A stretch of DNA of 62,758 bases from NCBI GenBank assembly GCA_021849295.1, contig JAJZTA010000016.1:1-62758 (forward strand). The letters are read 5' to 3'. Positions 1 through 9,156 of this stretch are shown here, one piece after another. The translations under genes were made by a program, and so were the position numbers. Position 1 is the stretch's first letter; the number at the start of each line of letters is the position of its first letter. A model generated the notes under the pieces. The model was not told the origin of the DNA. It did no database searches and saw only the letters and a program-made list of their open reading frames with translations. The DNA comes from Pseudomonadota bacterium (GTDB lineage Bacteria; Pseudomonadota; Alphaproteobacteria; Micavibrionales; UBA2020).

Positions 1-127
1 CTTCGCCAAGCGGCTTAAAACCCTGAAAGGACTCACGGCCTATGAATACGTCTGTAAAATCTGGACAAAAGAACCGGATCGCTTCAAAATAAATCCGCTC
101 CACCATATCGTGGGACTAAACAACTAA
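1..127 (+). mobile_element. IS481-like transposase, 3' end only
   Basis: The frame starting at base 2 encodes the last 41 residues of an integrase-type transposase, with the motifs LKTLKGLTAYEY and NPLHHIVGLN that are typical of IS481-family C-termini. The first ~123 bases are repeated almost identically in inverted orientation at the right end of the window, where the identity also stops at ...CTAAACA. An ACA end fits the TGT...ACA termini of this family. The stop codon TAA lies just outside the shared sequence, in a flank reading aCTAAa, so it appears to be supplied by the target. The 5' part lies outside the window. Confidence 0.75.
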
Positions 128-129
128 AG

Positions 130-1188
130 CTACTTCTTCGCGGGCTTGATCGCCGCCGCGATTTTGGCCTGATAGGCGGCGGTCTCCGCCGTGGCGGGCG
201 CGGGCTTCAGCAAGTCTAGCGGCGCGATGCGGTCTTTGCGGTTGATCGCGTTCACAAGAGCATAATAGGCGATATTGGCAAAGCTGTTGTTGCTCTCGTC
301 GCGCGTGATGTAATGCGGCAGTTCGTGATAACTTCTACGGTGCAACCACTTGGGATACAGCAGCTGGAAATATTTCTTTTCCGTGCGGTTGCCGTTTTCA
401 TCATACTGCCATTGATAATCCGTCGCACGGACCGGCGCGTTGACGATCACGCTGGTATCGGACAGAGGGCGGATGACCAGCCCGTTTTTGTTGGCGATGC
501 GTTTGGCGAACTTGTTGTAGATCGCGGAGAGCGGCCGCCAGATCAGGTTCTTGGCGCGCATCATGCGGTCGTTGCTGGCGACGAGGAAAAGCGTGGTGAA
601 ACGGTCGGTTTCCTTGGTGTAGCGCGAGACGACGCCCGGCGCGATCAGCACAACTTCGTTCAGCGCGGCGCGCGCGTCCTTTTCGGCATAGCCGATCTTT
701 TTCATCATTTTCAGCTGGGCGTTGTAGGCCTCCTGCGCGACGATGGAGCCCGCGCTATAGCCGAAGAACGTCACGTTACGCAGATTCTTTTTCGCTTCAT
801 CAAGCGGCAGCGGCGTGCCGGTGACATTGCCCTTTTTGTCGCGGGAAAAATCCTTCGCGACCAGAGGCATCAGCACGGCGGCAGCGATATCGAACCCTGC
901 GTCCGACGAGCGCTTCGAGGGATGGCTGTTGTAACGGGCAAGATTGAAAAGATTGCGCAAGCTGGTGTGCGACCAGCCGTAGATCGGCGGCAGCTTCGGG
1001 AATCCATCCTTCAGCAGCACTTCCATGCTCTTGATGCTGCCCGCGACATAGCCGGGGCGGTTGTTGTTAGTCAGAAAGCCGGAGAGATAAATCACCGTCG
1101 GCGCTGTGATGCGCACCTGATCGAGCGGCACCTCCTGCAATTGCGCTTTGCCTTCCGCGTCTGCGGTTCTGCGCCAGAATTTTCCCAT
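130..1188 (-). CDS. predicted alpha/beta-hydrolase-fold protein
   Basis: A 352-residue protein without a signal peptide. Residues 31-40 (TVIYLSGFLT) look like the first core strand and oxyanion region of an alpha/beta hydrolase, and FFGYSAGS at 141-148 is a nucleophile elbow with Ser145 as the likely nucleophile. A later strand reading TTLFLVASNDRMM could hold the acidic residue, and a histidine such as those around the SYHELPHYI segment could complete the triad. The substrate is unknown; lipase/esterase-like is the best guess. It stands alone on the minus strand and its stop codon is only a few bases from the left IS481-like end, so the insertion landed immediately behind the gene without breaking it. 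Confidence 0.6.
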   Translation of the reverse strand: MGKFWRRTADAEGKAQLQEVPLDQVRITAPTVIYLSGFLTNNNRPGYVAGSIKSMEVLLKDGFPKLPPIYGWSHTSLRNLFNLARYNSHPSKRSSDAGFDIAAAVLMPLVAKDFSRDKKGNVTGTPLPLDEAKKNLRNVTFFGYSAGSIVAQEAYNAQLKMMKKIGYAEKDARAALNEVVLIAPGVVSRYTKETDRFTTLFLVASNDRMMRAKNLIWRPLSAIYNKFAKRIANKNGLVIRPLSDTSVIVNAPVRATDYQWQYDENGNRTEKKYFQLLYPKWLHRRSYHELPHYITRDESNNSFANIAYYALVNAINRKDRIAPLDLLKPAPATAETAAYQAKIAAAIKPAKK

Positions 1189-1373
1189 ATTTCACCTCTG
1201 GCGGCATTGTTTTACAAAATGCAATTTTTGTCAATGTTATTATGGAATAATTATACCCTCTGCATATACCCTTGATTTTTAATAACAAGAAATCTCTACC
1301 AGTTTTTTGAAGATTATGATAAGTAATACCCCTTCAGGAATTCCGTTTTGACGTATATGAAAGGTCGCACCTC

Positions 1374-3203
1374 ATGGCTCCCAGAGACACAACGCCGCAT
1401 CCGTGGGAAAAATCCTATCCGCAGGAACTGAAATGGGACGCGGAGATTCCCGACACGACCATTCCGGCCATGTTCGACGAAGCGGTCAAAAAATACGCCG
1501 ACCGCCCCTGCCTCAGCTTCATGGGCAAAAAGCTCACCTATAAGGAAACCGGAGAGATGGTCGACCGCTTCGCCAAGGGCCTGCAGGACCAGGGCATCGG
1601 CAAAGGCTCGAAAGTCGGCCTCTGCCTGCCGAACTCGCCTTTCTACATCATCGCCTACTACGCCGCACAGAAAGTCGGCGCGACGGTGGTGAACTTCAAC
1701 CCGCTCTACGCCGAAAAGGAAATGGAGCACCAGATCCGCGACAGCGACGCGGACATGATGATCGTGCCGAACCTCGAACAGGTCTTCCCCAAGGTCGAGC
1801 GCATGCTGGGCGAAGCCCGCCTCAAAAAAATCGTCAGCTGCGACATGGCGGATTTTCTGCCGGCGAAAAAGGCCGTTCTCTTAAAAACATTCAATAAAGT
1901 CTCCCGCATCGCGCACGCGCAGCCGTTGAAAGCCATCTTCCTCGGCTACGCGGGCAAAAAGGCCGACGCGCTCGGCAAAAAACTCGGCGTGCAGCCTGCC
2001 GCAAAAATCAAAAAAGACAAAAACCACCTGCGCTTCTCCGATCTGGTGAAAACCAAGGGTAAACCCGCGCCGGCCGAGGTTTCGCCGAAGGATACAGCCG
2101 TGCTGCAATATACCGGCGGCACGACGGGCGTTCCCAAAGCGGCGGTCCTAAGCCAGGGCAACCTCGCCGCCAACGTCAATCAGGCGGGCATGTGGTTCCT
2201 CGCCGGCGAAAAGCGCGAAAAGCAGGACAAGATCCTTGCTGTGCTGCCGTTCTTCCATGTTTTCAGCATGACGGCGCAGATGAACCTCAGCTTCAACATC
2301 GGCGCCGAGCTGATCATGATGCCGAAGTTCGACCTTAACGAGTTCCTTGAAACCGTGACCAAAGAGAAGCCCACGATCTTCGCGGGCGTTCCCGATCTTT
2401 ACAAAAAAGTCGTCAGTGCCCCCGATCTCGGAAAATACGACCTCTCCTCGCTGGAAATCTGCATCTCCGGCGCGGCGCCGCTGCCCGACGAAATCAGGGA
2501 CGCCTTCAAACAGGTGACGGGCATCGAATTGCTCGAAGGCTACGGCTCGTCGGAATGTTCCGCCGCCGCCATCGCCAACCCGCTGCATGGCGTCAAGAAG
2601 CCGAAGTCGATCGGCATGCCGCTCCCCGGCACGGAAGTCAAAATCATTCCGCTGGACGATTACCGGGAACCGGGCAAAATCGTGGGCGAAATCTGCCTGC
2701 GCGGCCCGCAGGTCATGCAAGGCTACTGGAAGCAGCCGCAGGAAACGGCGGACGTGATGGAAAAAGACGGCTTCATGCGCACCGGCGACATCGGCTACGT
2801 CGACAACGACGGCTATGTCTTCATCGTCGGCCGCAGCAAGGACATGATCATCCTCAACGGGCTTAAAATCTTCCCGCTTAAAGTGGAAAACGCCATTCGC
2901 AAGCATGACGCCGTCAAGGATGTCAGCGTCATCGGCGTGAAAAACCCCAAGGTCGGCGAAGTCCCCAAAGCCTTCGTCGTGCTGAAGGAAGGCAAAACCC
3001 TGGCCGACGGCGAGATGCAGGAGTTTTTGAAGGGCTATCTCGCCCCTTACGAGATTCCGCGCCGCGTCGACATCCGCGACAGCCTGCCACTCACCGCGAT
3101 CGGCAAGCCGGACAAAAAAGCGCTGCGTAAAGAGGAAGAAGCGAAAGCCGCCGCGAAGGAAGCGCCGAAAACCGGAACGGACAATCCGCAGCCCAAACTC
3201 TGA
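1374..3203 (+). CDS. long-chain fatty-acid--CoA ligase (ANL superfamily)
   Basis: A 609-residue acyl-adenylate-forming enzyme. It is expected to activate fatty acids with ATP and then thioesterify them to CoA, feeding beta-oxidation or lipid synthesis. The phosphate-binding motif YTGGTTGVPKAA is at about 246-257, the adenine-binding YGSSE motif at about 389-394, the RTGDIG hinge motif at about 469, and a C-terminal GRSKDMIILNG / GKPDKKAL domain carries the expected lysines. Length matches FadD-like ligases with a short Lys/Ala-rich C-terminal tail. The start follows the ATG with a purine-rich leader (AAAGGTCGCACCTC). No partner gene is co-transcribed. The distant ETF-ubiquinone oxidoreductase at 55.9 kb would accept electrons from acyl-CoA dehydrogenases in the same pathway. 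Confidence 0.92.
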   Translation: MAPRDTTPHPWEKSYPQELKWDAEIPDTTIPAMFDEAVKKYADRPCLSFMGKKLTYKETGEMVDRFAKGLQDQGIGKGSKVGLCLPNSPFYIIAYYAAQKVGATVVNFNPLYAEKEMEHQIRDSDADMMIVPNLEQVFPKVERMLGEARLKKIVSCDMADFLPAKKAVLLKTFNKVSRIAHAQPLKAIFLGYAGKKADALGKKLGVQPAAKIKKDKNHLRFSDLVKTKGKPAPAEVSPKDTAVLQYTGGTTGVPKAAVLSQGNLAANVNQAGMWFLAGEKREKQDKILAVLPFFHVFSMTAQMNLSFNIGAELIMMPKFDLNEFLETVTKEKPTIFAGVPDLYKKVVSAPDLGKYDLSSLEICISGAAPLPDEIRDAFKQVTGIELLEGYGSSECSAAAIANPLHGVKKPKSIGMPLPGTEVKIIPLDDYREPGKIVGEICLRGPQVMQGYWKQPQETADVMEKDGFMRTGDIGYVDNDGYVFIVGRSKDMIILNGLKIFPLKVENAIRKHDAVKDVSVIGVKNPKVGEVPKAFVVLKEGKTLADGEMQEFLKGYLAPYEIPRRVDIRDSLPLTAIGKPDKKALRKEEEAKAAAKEAPKTGTDNPQPKL

Positions 3204-3207
3204 AGGC

Positions 3208-3717
3208 TCAGCCGTGCGCGCCAGACCATATCTTTTGCCACTGACGGGCATAATCGGATGCGATGCCGCGCGCATTACGGACGACCATGACGTTCTCGGC
3301 GTTGTCGTATTCCGCTGAATAGGTGTAGTTGAAGCTGCCGAGTTCCACGGTTTCTCCGTCGATCACCATGAACTTGTCGTGCATGAGGTTATATTGCTTA
3401 CTGAGGCGCACGGGGATGCCGTGTTCCAGCAGATAGGCGTCGATCTTGTGATTATACTGGTTGCCGTCCAGCACGACGCGCACATCGACGCCGCGATCGT
3501 GCGCCGCGATCAGCGCGCGGGCGATCGGCTTCGAGGTGAAGGAATAGGCGGCGACGATGACGGATTTCTTCGCGTCATAAATCGTGTTCTCGACCAGACG
3601 CGATGCGCCTTCACGCGGCGAAAAAGCGTCTTCTACCCTGACCGCAGAGGCAAAGGAAACGTGCGCGGAAAAAAGCAGCAACGGCAAAGCCGCAAAATAT
3701 CTCATACAGGCTCTCAC
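3208..3717 (-). CDS. secreted single-HKD phospholipase D family protein (Nuc-like)
   Basis: A 169-residue protein with an N-terminal signal peptide (hydrophobic LPLLLFSA, then an Ala-rich cleavage region), so it is probably periplasmic or exported. One HKD motif, HDKFMVID followed by GSFNYT, sits in the C-terminal half. Small single-HKD members such as the plasmid endonuclease Nuc work as dimers that share one active site, and act on phosphodiester bonds in DNA or lipids. The first ATG overlaps the stop codon of the upstream unknown gene, suggesting a two-gene unit; an internal ATG four codons in is an alternative start. Which substrate is cut cannot be told from sequence. Confidence 0.8.
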   Translation of the reverse strand: MRACMRYFAALPLLLFSAHVSFASAVRVEDAFSPREGASRLVENTIYDAKKSVIVAAYSFTSKPIARALIAAHDRGVDVRVVLDGNQYNHKIDAYLLEHGIPVRLSKQYNLMHDKFMVIDGETVELGSFNYTYSAEYDNAENVMVVRNARGIASDYARQWQKIWSGAHG

Positions 3718-5006
3718 GGCGCGGGCGGGCGCTTTTTATGACGCGGTTTTGCGGCTTTCTGCATATCCGCCAGCGCATCGGCAACGGATTTTGGCATCGG
3801 CGGAGGAGTCGTGCCCATTCTGCAGTCCTCATCATCCTTGCGCAGCCACGCATAGGCAGAGGCCGGAAACGGCTTGGCATCTGGCGGGCAGAAGCCGTTT
3901 TTCTTCGCTTTCGGCGCGGCGTTGTAGGTCAAAAAGGTATGCCCCGCCAATTCGGTGACTTGCGGCACGATGCCGTTCACGCCCATCGCCTTGCCGATAT
4001 CGTCTTGCCTGACGTCGAAATTCCCGCGCAGTGCGGCGTAATCGCCAAGGCTGGGCGTATCCGGAACGGCATTGATAACGGAGGCGAGACGGCGGCCTTC
4101 CGGCGTATCGGTGCGCGCCTTGACGATATATTCCCCGCCGCCGCGCGCTTCCAGCACAAAGGCGGGGGATGGCGGCGCGGGCACGGTCTTGCCCGCGTTC
4201 CAGAGGTCGTCCTTCCCTTCGCGACGGACGGAGAGCAGCAAGGTCGCTTTGCCGCCGCCGTTGCTGTAATAGCTATAGCTAGCGCTGATGCGCACATCTT
4301 CTCCGGATGGCAACGCCGCCAGAATTTTCGGCCTGTCCTGTTCCACCACCGCTTCTATCGCATGGCAGGCGGTTTTAAGGCGCCGCTGCCATTCCTCCTT
4401 GCGCGCGTTGTAATCGGCCACGGCGGCAAGGCTGCGGCCTGCGGCCAGAAAAGTGACGCGGTCGTTCTTTATATAAGGGAAGGCTTTGCGCAAGGCGCTT
4501 TGCGACGGCAGCGTATAGTCCGCGGGCGTGGCGACGCCCTGCTTCGTCACCGAGACGATCGGCGCGTTGCCGAGCCAGCCGCCGGCGAACAGGCGATCGC
4601 CGGTGATCCGCTCTTCCCTAGCGTTGAGCAGGATGCCGTCGACGGGCGCGAAGTGCCTGCCCTTGTAATCGACCGGCACATACATGAAATATTCCGGATT
4701 TTTTTCCGGCGAGAGGAAGATATGCGGCACCTCGGCATAGGCGCGCGGCAGGGTCTGCGGCTCCTGCGAGACTTGCACGGCGCGGTCGTTGAGCCCCGTC
4801 AGTCGCAGCACCTCCGGCGCCTCGCGTTTCAGCCGCGCCAGCAAACCCTTATAGAGAGCGCTCCAACTGTCGCCGATCTCCTTGAACGTGCCCGTGTTCT
4901 GCACCGGCACGGTTTCGAGCTCGCGGCGCAGTTCTTCTTCCAGACGCATCGCGGCAGCAAGGCTGCGGCCCTGAAGTTTATAAACGATCATGCCATTATT
5001 TTTCAT
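3714..5006 (-). CDS. hypothetical protein, 430 residues
   Basis: Not recognised. The N-terminus is predicted to be helical and rich in Leu, Glu and Arg (about 10-50). The middle contains two Tyr/Gly-rich stretches that look beta-structured (around the ASYSYYSNGGG segment), and the C-terminus ends in a basic Pro/Lys tail (PRHKKRPPAP). It has no signal peptide or membrane segment. It is upstream of, and translationally coupled to, the Nuc-like phospholipase D protein, so the two may act together. The opposite strand also carries a long open frame, but codon character and the overlap with the next gene support the minus-strand reading. Confidence 0.6.
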   Translation of the reverse strand: MKNNGMIVYKLQGRSLAAAMRLEEELRRELETVPVQNTGTFKEIGDSWSALYKGLLARLKREAPEVLRLTGLNDRAVQVSQEPQTLPRAYAEVPHIFLSPEKNPEYFMYVPVDYKGRHFAPVDGILLNAREERITGDRLFAGGWLGNAPIVSVTKQGVATPADYTLPSQSALRKAFPYIKNDRVTFLAAGRSLAAVADYNARKEEWQRRLKTACHAIEAVVEQDRPKILAALPSGEDVRISASYSYYSNGGGKATLLLSVRREGKDDLWNAGKTVPAPPSPAFVLEARGGGEYIVKARTDTPEGRRLASVINAVPDTPSLGDYAALRGNFDVRQDDIGKAMGVNGIVPQVTELAGHTFLTYNAAPKAKKNGFCPPDAKPFPASAYAWLRKDDEDCRMGTTPPPMPKSVADALADMQKAAKPRHKKRPPAP

Positions 5007-5312
5007 AGTAATTATCCTTTTGCCGCTAAATTGCGGAATATTGCCGCCTATTGGAAATTTTTATGATTAATACTCTCGGACATAAACCTTGTCAACGGAC
5101 CCGTAACGGGAAGGCCGGGCCTGCGGCATGCCTCCTAACCCGTTAAAAATCACTGTCGCAGGTTTAAATCGGCGGCGGCCTTTTTTGATTCGTTTTTTCT
5201 TCACCGCCGCTTTACATCACGGCGTTTTTTGTTGCGGCGCAATATATAAAAATACGTCCTCCTCCGCGTGAACCCTTGCGCGGCTTGGTGTTTCCTATAA
5301 GCTTGAAAAAAC
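5007..5312. other. intergenic region upstream of malic enzyme
   Basis: About 300 bases between the start of the unknown minus-strand gene and the malic enzyme gene. It should hold divergent promoters. I see GC-rich stretches but no convincing operator, terminator or small gene. Confidence 0.4.
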
Positions 5313-6971
5313 ATGAAGTACCATTTCAATACGCTTTCAGCGCAAGTGCGCGACCAGTTCATGAAACGCGCGGCGCAGTGGCCCGTGATGCGGGCGACGC
5401 GCAAGAAGCAGCACACCCATGCCGCGCCCGCGCAAGACGAACGCGAAAAAACGGTTCTCGATCAGCTGCGGCAAAAAAAATCGGACATTGAAAAATATCT
5501 TTATCTCTCAGTGCTGCAGCAGCGCGATGAAAAACTGTTTTATTCCGTCGCGCTGCGCAACATCGCGGAAATCATGCCGCTGATCTACACGCCGACCGTC
5601 GGCGAAGCCTGCCAGAAGTTCTCGCACCTCTTCAGCGAGAAAAAAGGCATGACCATCACAGCCGCCGATAAAGGCAAGATCCGACAGAAGCTCGACCAAT
5701 GGCCGGAAAAGGATGTGCGCTCCATCGTCGTGACCGACGGCGAGCGCATTCTCGGCCTCGGCGACCTCGGCGCGAACGGCATGGGGATTCCCGTCGGCAA
5801 GCTCGCGCTTTATACCCTCTGCGGCGGTCTCGACCCGAAAAAATCCATGCCGGTGATGTTCGACGTCGGCACCAACAACGAAGCGCTTTTGCAAGACCCT
5901 CTCTACAACGGCGTGCGGGAAAAACGCCTGCAGGGAAAAGAATATTTCGAACTGATGCAGGAGCTCATCGACGCCGTCAACGACAAATACCCCAAGGCGC
6001 TCGTCCAGTTCGAGGACTTTTTCGGCGACAACGCCTACAAGCTGCTCGGCGACTACCGCGACAAAACCCTGTGCTTCAACGACGACATCCAGGGCACGGC
6101 GGCCGTCGTTCTGGCGGGCGTCTATACAGCGCTGAAAGTGAACAAGGAAGACCTGAAAGACCAACGCTTCGTATTTCTCGGCGCGGGCACGGCCAACATC
6201 GGCATCGCCGACCTTGTCGTCAAGGCGCTGGAGGAAGCGGGGTTGACGACGGAAGATGCGCGCAGCCGCATCTGGCTGGTGGACAGCAAGGGGCTTGTGA
6301 CTGAGGAGAGCAAAAATCTTACGCCGCAAAAAAAACTCTACGCCAAAAAGCACGCGCCGATGAATTTTCTCGACACGATCAAGGAAGTGAAGCCGCAAAC
6401 GCTGATCGGCGCGACCGGCAAAGGCGGCGCCTTCACGCAGGAAATTATTGAGGCGATGGCGGACGTCAACGACCGCCCGCTGATTTTCGCGCTCTCCAAC
6501 CCGACGCCGCAGTCCGAATGCACGGCGGAACAGGCTTACAAATGGAGCAAAGGCAAGGCGCTGTTCGCGACCGGCAGCCCCTTCGCACCCGTGACGCAGG
6601 ATGGGCAAACTTTCAAAGCGGGGCAGGCCAACAACTCATACATATTCCCCGGCGTCGCGCTCGGCGCGCTGGCTTGCGAATCATCCCGGGTCACCGACGA
6701 AATGTTCCTCGCCGCCGCGAAAGCGCTCTCGAATGAAGTCACCAAAGACGATCTCGACGCGGGTACGCTCTATCCGCCGCTGAAAAACATCCGCGCCGCC
6801 TCGGCCAAAATCGCCGAAGCGGTGATGAAGACGGCGGAAAAGCAGCATCTTGCCGGACTGCCGCTGCCCAAAGACATTCCGGCGTTTCTCGCGAAAATGA
6901 TGTATGATCCGGACGCGTCTGCGCAGCCGCAAAAACCCGCCGCCAACCAGAACAAAAAACCCGCGCCCTGA
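5313..6971 (+). CDS. maeA: NAD-dependent malic enzyme
   Basis: A 552-residue enzyme that oxidatively decarboxylates malate to pyruvate and CO2, linking the TCA cycle to pyruvate. The signature YTPTVGEACQ at about 92 and the TDGERILGLGDLGANG block are those of the NAD-type (SfcA/MaeA) family. The metal site reads FEDF...CFNDDIQGTA around 235-265. The dinucleotide-binding loop is FLGAGTANIGIA, followed by SNPTPQSECTAEQA. The length is that of the roughly 560-residue class without a phosphotransacetylase extension. NAD rather than NADP use is inferred from family resemblance. The C-terminal Pro/Lys tail is a local peculiarity seen in several genes of this genome. It is monocistronic; the next gene lies on the opposite strand. 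Confidence 0.92.
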   Translation: MKYHFNTLSAQVRDQFMKRAAQWPVMRATRKKQHTHAAPAQDEREKTVLDQLRQKKSDIEKYLYLSVLQQRDEKLFYSVALRNIAEIMPLIYTPTVGEACQKFSHLFSEKKGMTITAADKGKIRQKLDQWPEKDVRSIVVTDGERILGLGDLGANGMGIPVGKLALYTLCGGLDPKKSMPVMFDVGTNNEALLQDPLYNGVREKRLQGKEYFELMQELIDAVNDKYPKALVQFEDFFGDNAYKLLGDYRDKTLCFNDDIQGTAAVVLAGVYTALKVNKEDLKDQRFVFLGAGTANIGIADLVVKALEEAGLTTEDARSRIWLVDSKGLVTEESKNLTPQKKLYAKKHAPMNFLDTIKEVKPQTLIGATGKGGAFTQEIIEAMADVNDRPLIFALSNPTPQSECTAEQAYKWSKGKALFATGSPFAPVTQDGQTFKAGQANNSYIFPGVALGALACESSRVTDEMFLAAAKALSNEVTKDDLDAGTLYPPLKNIRAASAKIAEAVMKTAEKQHLAGLPLPKDIPAFLAKMMYDPDASAQPQKPAANQNKKPAP

Positions 6972-6975
6972 ACCG

Positions 6976-7494
6976 TCAGCCTTCGTCGGCGCCGCGGGCG
7001 GCAAGCATCTCCGCTTCCAGCTTTTTGATGAGATTGATCAGCTCCTGCACTTCCGTCGCGCGCAGCTGGTCGATCTTCTGGTGCAGCAGCTCGATCTCCA
7101 GTTCCGCCTTGATATTCACGTCGTAATCGTGCCGCGCGTCATTCCGGTCCATCGCCGCCTGCCGGTTCTGGCTCATCATGATAAAGGGCGCGGCGTAGGC
7201 TGCCTGAAACGACAGGGCCAGTTTGAGCAAAATGAAGGGATAAGGGTCCCAATGATGGATGTAGGCGGTGATGTTGAGAACCATCCAGCCGATCAGAATG
7301 AGGCTCTGGGTGATGATGAACGGCCACGAGCCCATCATCGCCGCCACGCCGTCGGCAATGCGGTCGCCGAAGCTTAAGGTGGGCGCGGCGTATTCCGGAC
7401 GTTCCAGCCATGCGCGGCGTTTGTCGCGCAGCTACTTTAACAGCGCGATTTCATCTTCCTGCAGTCGGTGATAAAGGCGACTGATCGTGTTCAT
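6976..7494 (-). pseudogene. DUF1003 membrane protein, interrupted by in-frame TAG
   Basis: Read through, the frame encodes about 172 residues from an ATG at 7492-7494. The body is a clear DUF1003 protein: GSWPFII, a tryptophan-rich membrane segment, WDPYPFILL, a second hydrophobic segment, and APFIMMSQNRQ followed by a coiled-coil tail. Codon 21 (7432-7434) is TAG in the context ...ALLK-stop-LRDKRRAW. A glutamine codon CAG changed by one C-to-T transition would restore it. Translation could still begin internally, for example at the Met-Met pair near 7345, which keeps both membrane segments but loses about 49 residues. The family has no firm function. Confidence 0.75.
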
Positions 7495-7540
7495 GGATGC
7501 CCCCTGTTTTTTTTTATATTGATTCAATCCGGTGGTTTTT

Positions 7541-8050
7541 TCAAGCCGCACCGGAGCAGGCAGTCTGCAGGTGCCGCATAATCTTGACGGCGACCTCCTG
7601 TGGCGGAAGATCGTTCATAATCACGAGCGCGTCCCGCGGCGTCTCCAGAGTCTCGAGCTGGCTTTGCAGCAGACCGTTGTTCATATATTCATGGCTGCGC
7701 GCGGCGAGCCTTGCCGCCAGCAGCTCTTTTTCCGCGTCCAGCATGACGAAATGCACCGCGCCTTCAGGCATCCCACCGCGCAAAACCGCGCGGTATTGCT
7801 CTTTCAGCGCCGAACAGGCCATCACCCCGCCCGCGCCGGACCCGTGCCACTGCAGCAAGAGCCCATTCAGGGTCTCGAGCCACGGCTGGCGGTCTTCGTC
7901 GTTCAACGGCATGCCGCCGTGCATCTTTTCCTTGTTTTTTGCAGAATGATGGTCGTCCGCATCGATAAACGGCACGCCCATCTCTTCGGCCAGCACCGTG
8001 CCGACGGCCGTCTTGCCCGCGCCCATCACGCCCATTAACACGACGATCAT
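7541..8050 (-). CDS. gntK: gluconokinase
   Basis: A 169-residue kinase that converts D-gluconate to 6-phosphogluconate. The P-loop GVMGAGKT is at about 7-14, followed by FIDADDHHSAKNKEKMHGGMPLNDEDRQPWL, here only summarised, which is the GntK-specific substrate region. ACSALKEQYRAVLR is the family's central helix. The length fits the compact GntK type. A GGAG ribosome-binding site stands about seven bases from the ATG. It is divergent from the 6-phosphogluconate dehydrogenase gene across 113 bases, so the two genes for consecutive steps probably share a control region. Confidence 0.93.
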   Translation of the reverse strand: MIVVLMGVMGAGKTAVGTVLAEEMGVPFIDADDHHSAKNKEKMHGGMPLNDEDRQPWLETLNGLLLQWHGSGAGGVMACSALKEQYRAVLRGGMPEGAVHFVMLDAEKELLAARLAARSHEYMNNGLLQSQLETLETPRDALVIMNDLPPQEVAVKIMRHLQTACSGAA

Positions 8051-8163
8051 GAAAATTCTCCAATCCGCACTTGTTTCGATGCGATTTTAGACCGAAACTA
8101 AACAAAACGCCATGGCATCGAGGTCCGGTGCCTTCCCCGAAAACGGCAAAACAGGAGCGCGGC
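8051..8163. promoter_or_regulatory. divergent gntK / gnd control region
   Basis: A 113-base gap between the divergently transcribed gluconokinase and 6-phosphogluconate dehydrogenase genes must carry both promoters. I cannot pick out a definite operator. AGGAG at about 8153-8157 is the ribosome-binding site of the dehydrogenase. Confidence 0.4.
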
Positions 8164-9141
8164 ATGCAACTCGGTATCGTTGGCCTCGGACGGATGGGCG
8201 GCAACATCGCCTTGCGCCTCATGAAACACGGACACAGCTGCGTCGTTTACGATAAAAGCGCCGATGCCGTAAAAACGCTGGCCGGTCAGGGCGCGGCGGC
8301 GACAAAGAGCCTTGCCGATATGGTGGCGCAACTGCAAGCGCCGCGCATCGTCTGGGTCATGCTGCCGGCAGGAAAAATCACCGAAGAAACGGTGACGGAG
8401 CTGGGCAGGCTGTTGCAGGCCGGGGACATCATTATCGACGGCGGCAACACGCTTTATAAAGACGATGTCCGCCGCGCCAAAACCTTAAAGGAACAGGGGA
8501 TCGTTTATATCGACGTCGGCACCTCCGGCGGCGTATGGGGCCTCGCGCGCGGCTACTGCCTGATGATCGGCGGCGAAACCGAACCCGTCAAGCACATCGA
8601 CCCGATCCTCGCCGCGCTGGCGCCCGGCGCGGGCGACATTCCCCGCACACCGGGCCGCGAGGCGCGCAACCCGACGGCGGAGCATGGCTACCTGCACTGC
8701 GGCCCCGCCGGCGCGGGCCACTTCGTCAAGATGATCCACAACGGCATCGAATACGGCATGATGCAGGCTTACGCGGAAGGTTTCGACATTCTCAAAAACA
8801 GGAACAGCGCGGCTTTGCCCGAAGACCAGCGCTTCGATCTCAACCTCGGCGACATCGCGGAAGTGTGGCGGCGCGGCAGCGTCGTGACTTCCTGGCTGCT
8901 CGATCTCACCGCCGCCGCGCTGGCGAAGGACGAAGCGCTCGATGCCTTCAGCGGCGACGTCGCGGACTCCGGCGAGGGCCGCTGGACGGTCGATGCCGCG
9001 GTGGAGGAAGCCGTGGCGGCGCCGGTGCTGGCCTCGTCGCTGTTCGCACGCTTTCGCTCGCGACAAGGCCACACGTTCGGCGAGAAAATTCTCTCCGCCA
9101 TGCGCTTTGGCTTCGGCGGACACATGGAACATAAAAAGTAA
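8164..9141 (+). CDS. gnd: 6-phosphogluconate dehydrogenase, decarboxylating (short type)
   Basis: A 325-residue enzyme that oxidises 6-phosphogluconate to ribulose 5-phosphate and CO2. The dinucleotide-binding motif GLGRMGGN is at about 7-14, [11 protein letters not shown] and [10 protein letters not shown] follow, and the catalytic block is GTSGGVWG with [23 protein letters not shown]; the lysine and asparagine there are the family's catalytic pair. Length is that of the YqeC/GndA-like short subfamily, which is often NAD-preferring. I chose the ATG at 8164 because AGGAG precedes it and the sequence starts at once with the Rossmann strand; the open frame extends further upstream but without homology. 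It works with the divergent gluconokinase. Confidence 0.92.
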   Translation: MQLGIVGLGRMGGNIALRLMKHGHSCVVYDKSADAVKTLAGQGAAATKSLADMVAQLQAPRIVWVMLPAGKITEETVTELGRLLQAGDIIIDGGNTLYKDDVRRAKTLKEQGIVYIDVGTSGGVWGLARGYCLMIGGETEPVKHIDPILAALAPGAGDIPRTPGREARNPTAEHGYLHCGPAGAGHFVKMIHNGIEYGMMQAYAEGFDILKNRNSAALPEDQRFDLNLGDIAEVWRRGSVVTSWLLDLTAAALAKDEALDAFSGDVADSGEGRWTVDAAVEEAVAAPVLASSLFARFRSRQGHTFGEKILSAMRFGFGGHMEHKK

Positions 9142-9156
9142 ACTTTGGGGGAACAT

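Noticed and set aside
2148..3275. Long minus-strand frame opposite the acyl-CoA ligase
   Set aside because: Shadow frame of a gene with every ANL motif intact.
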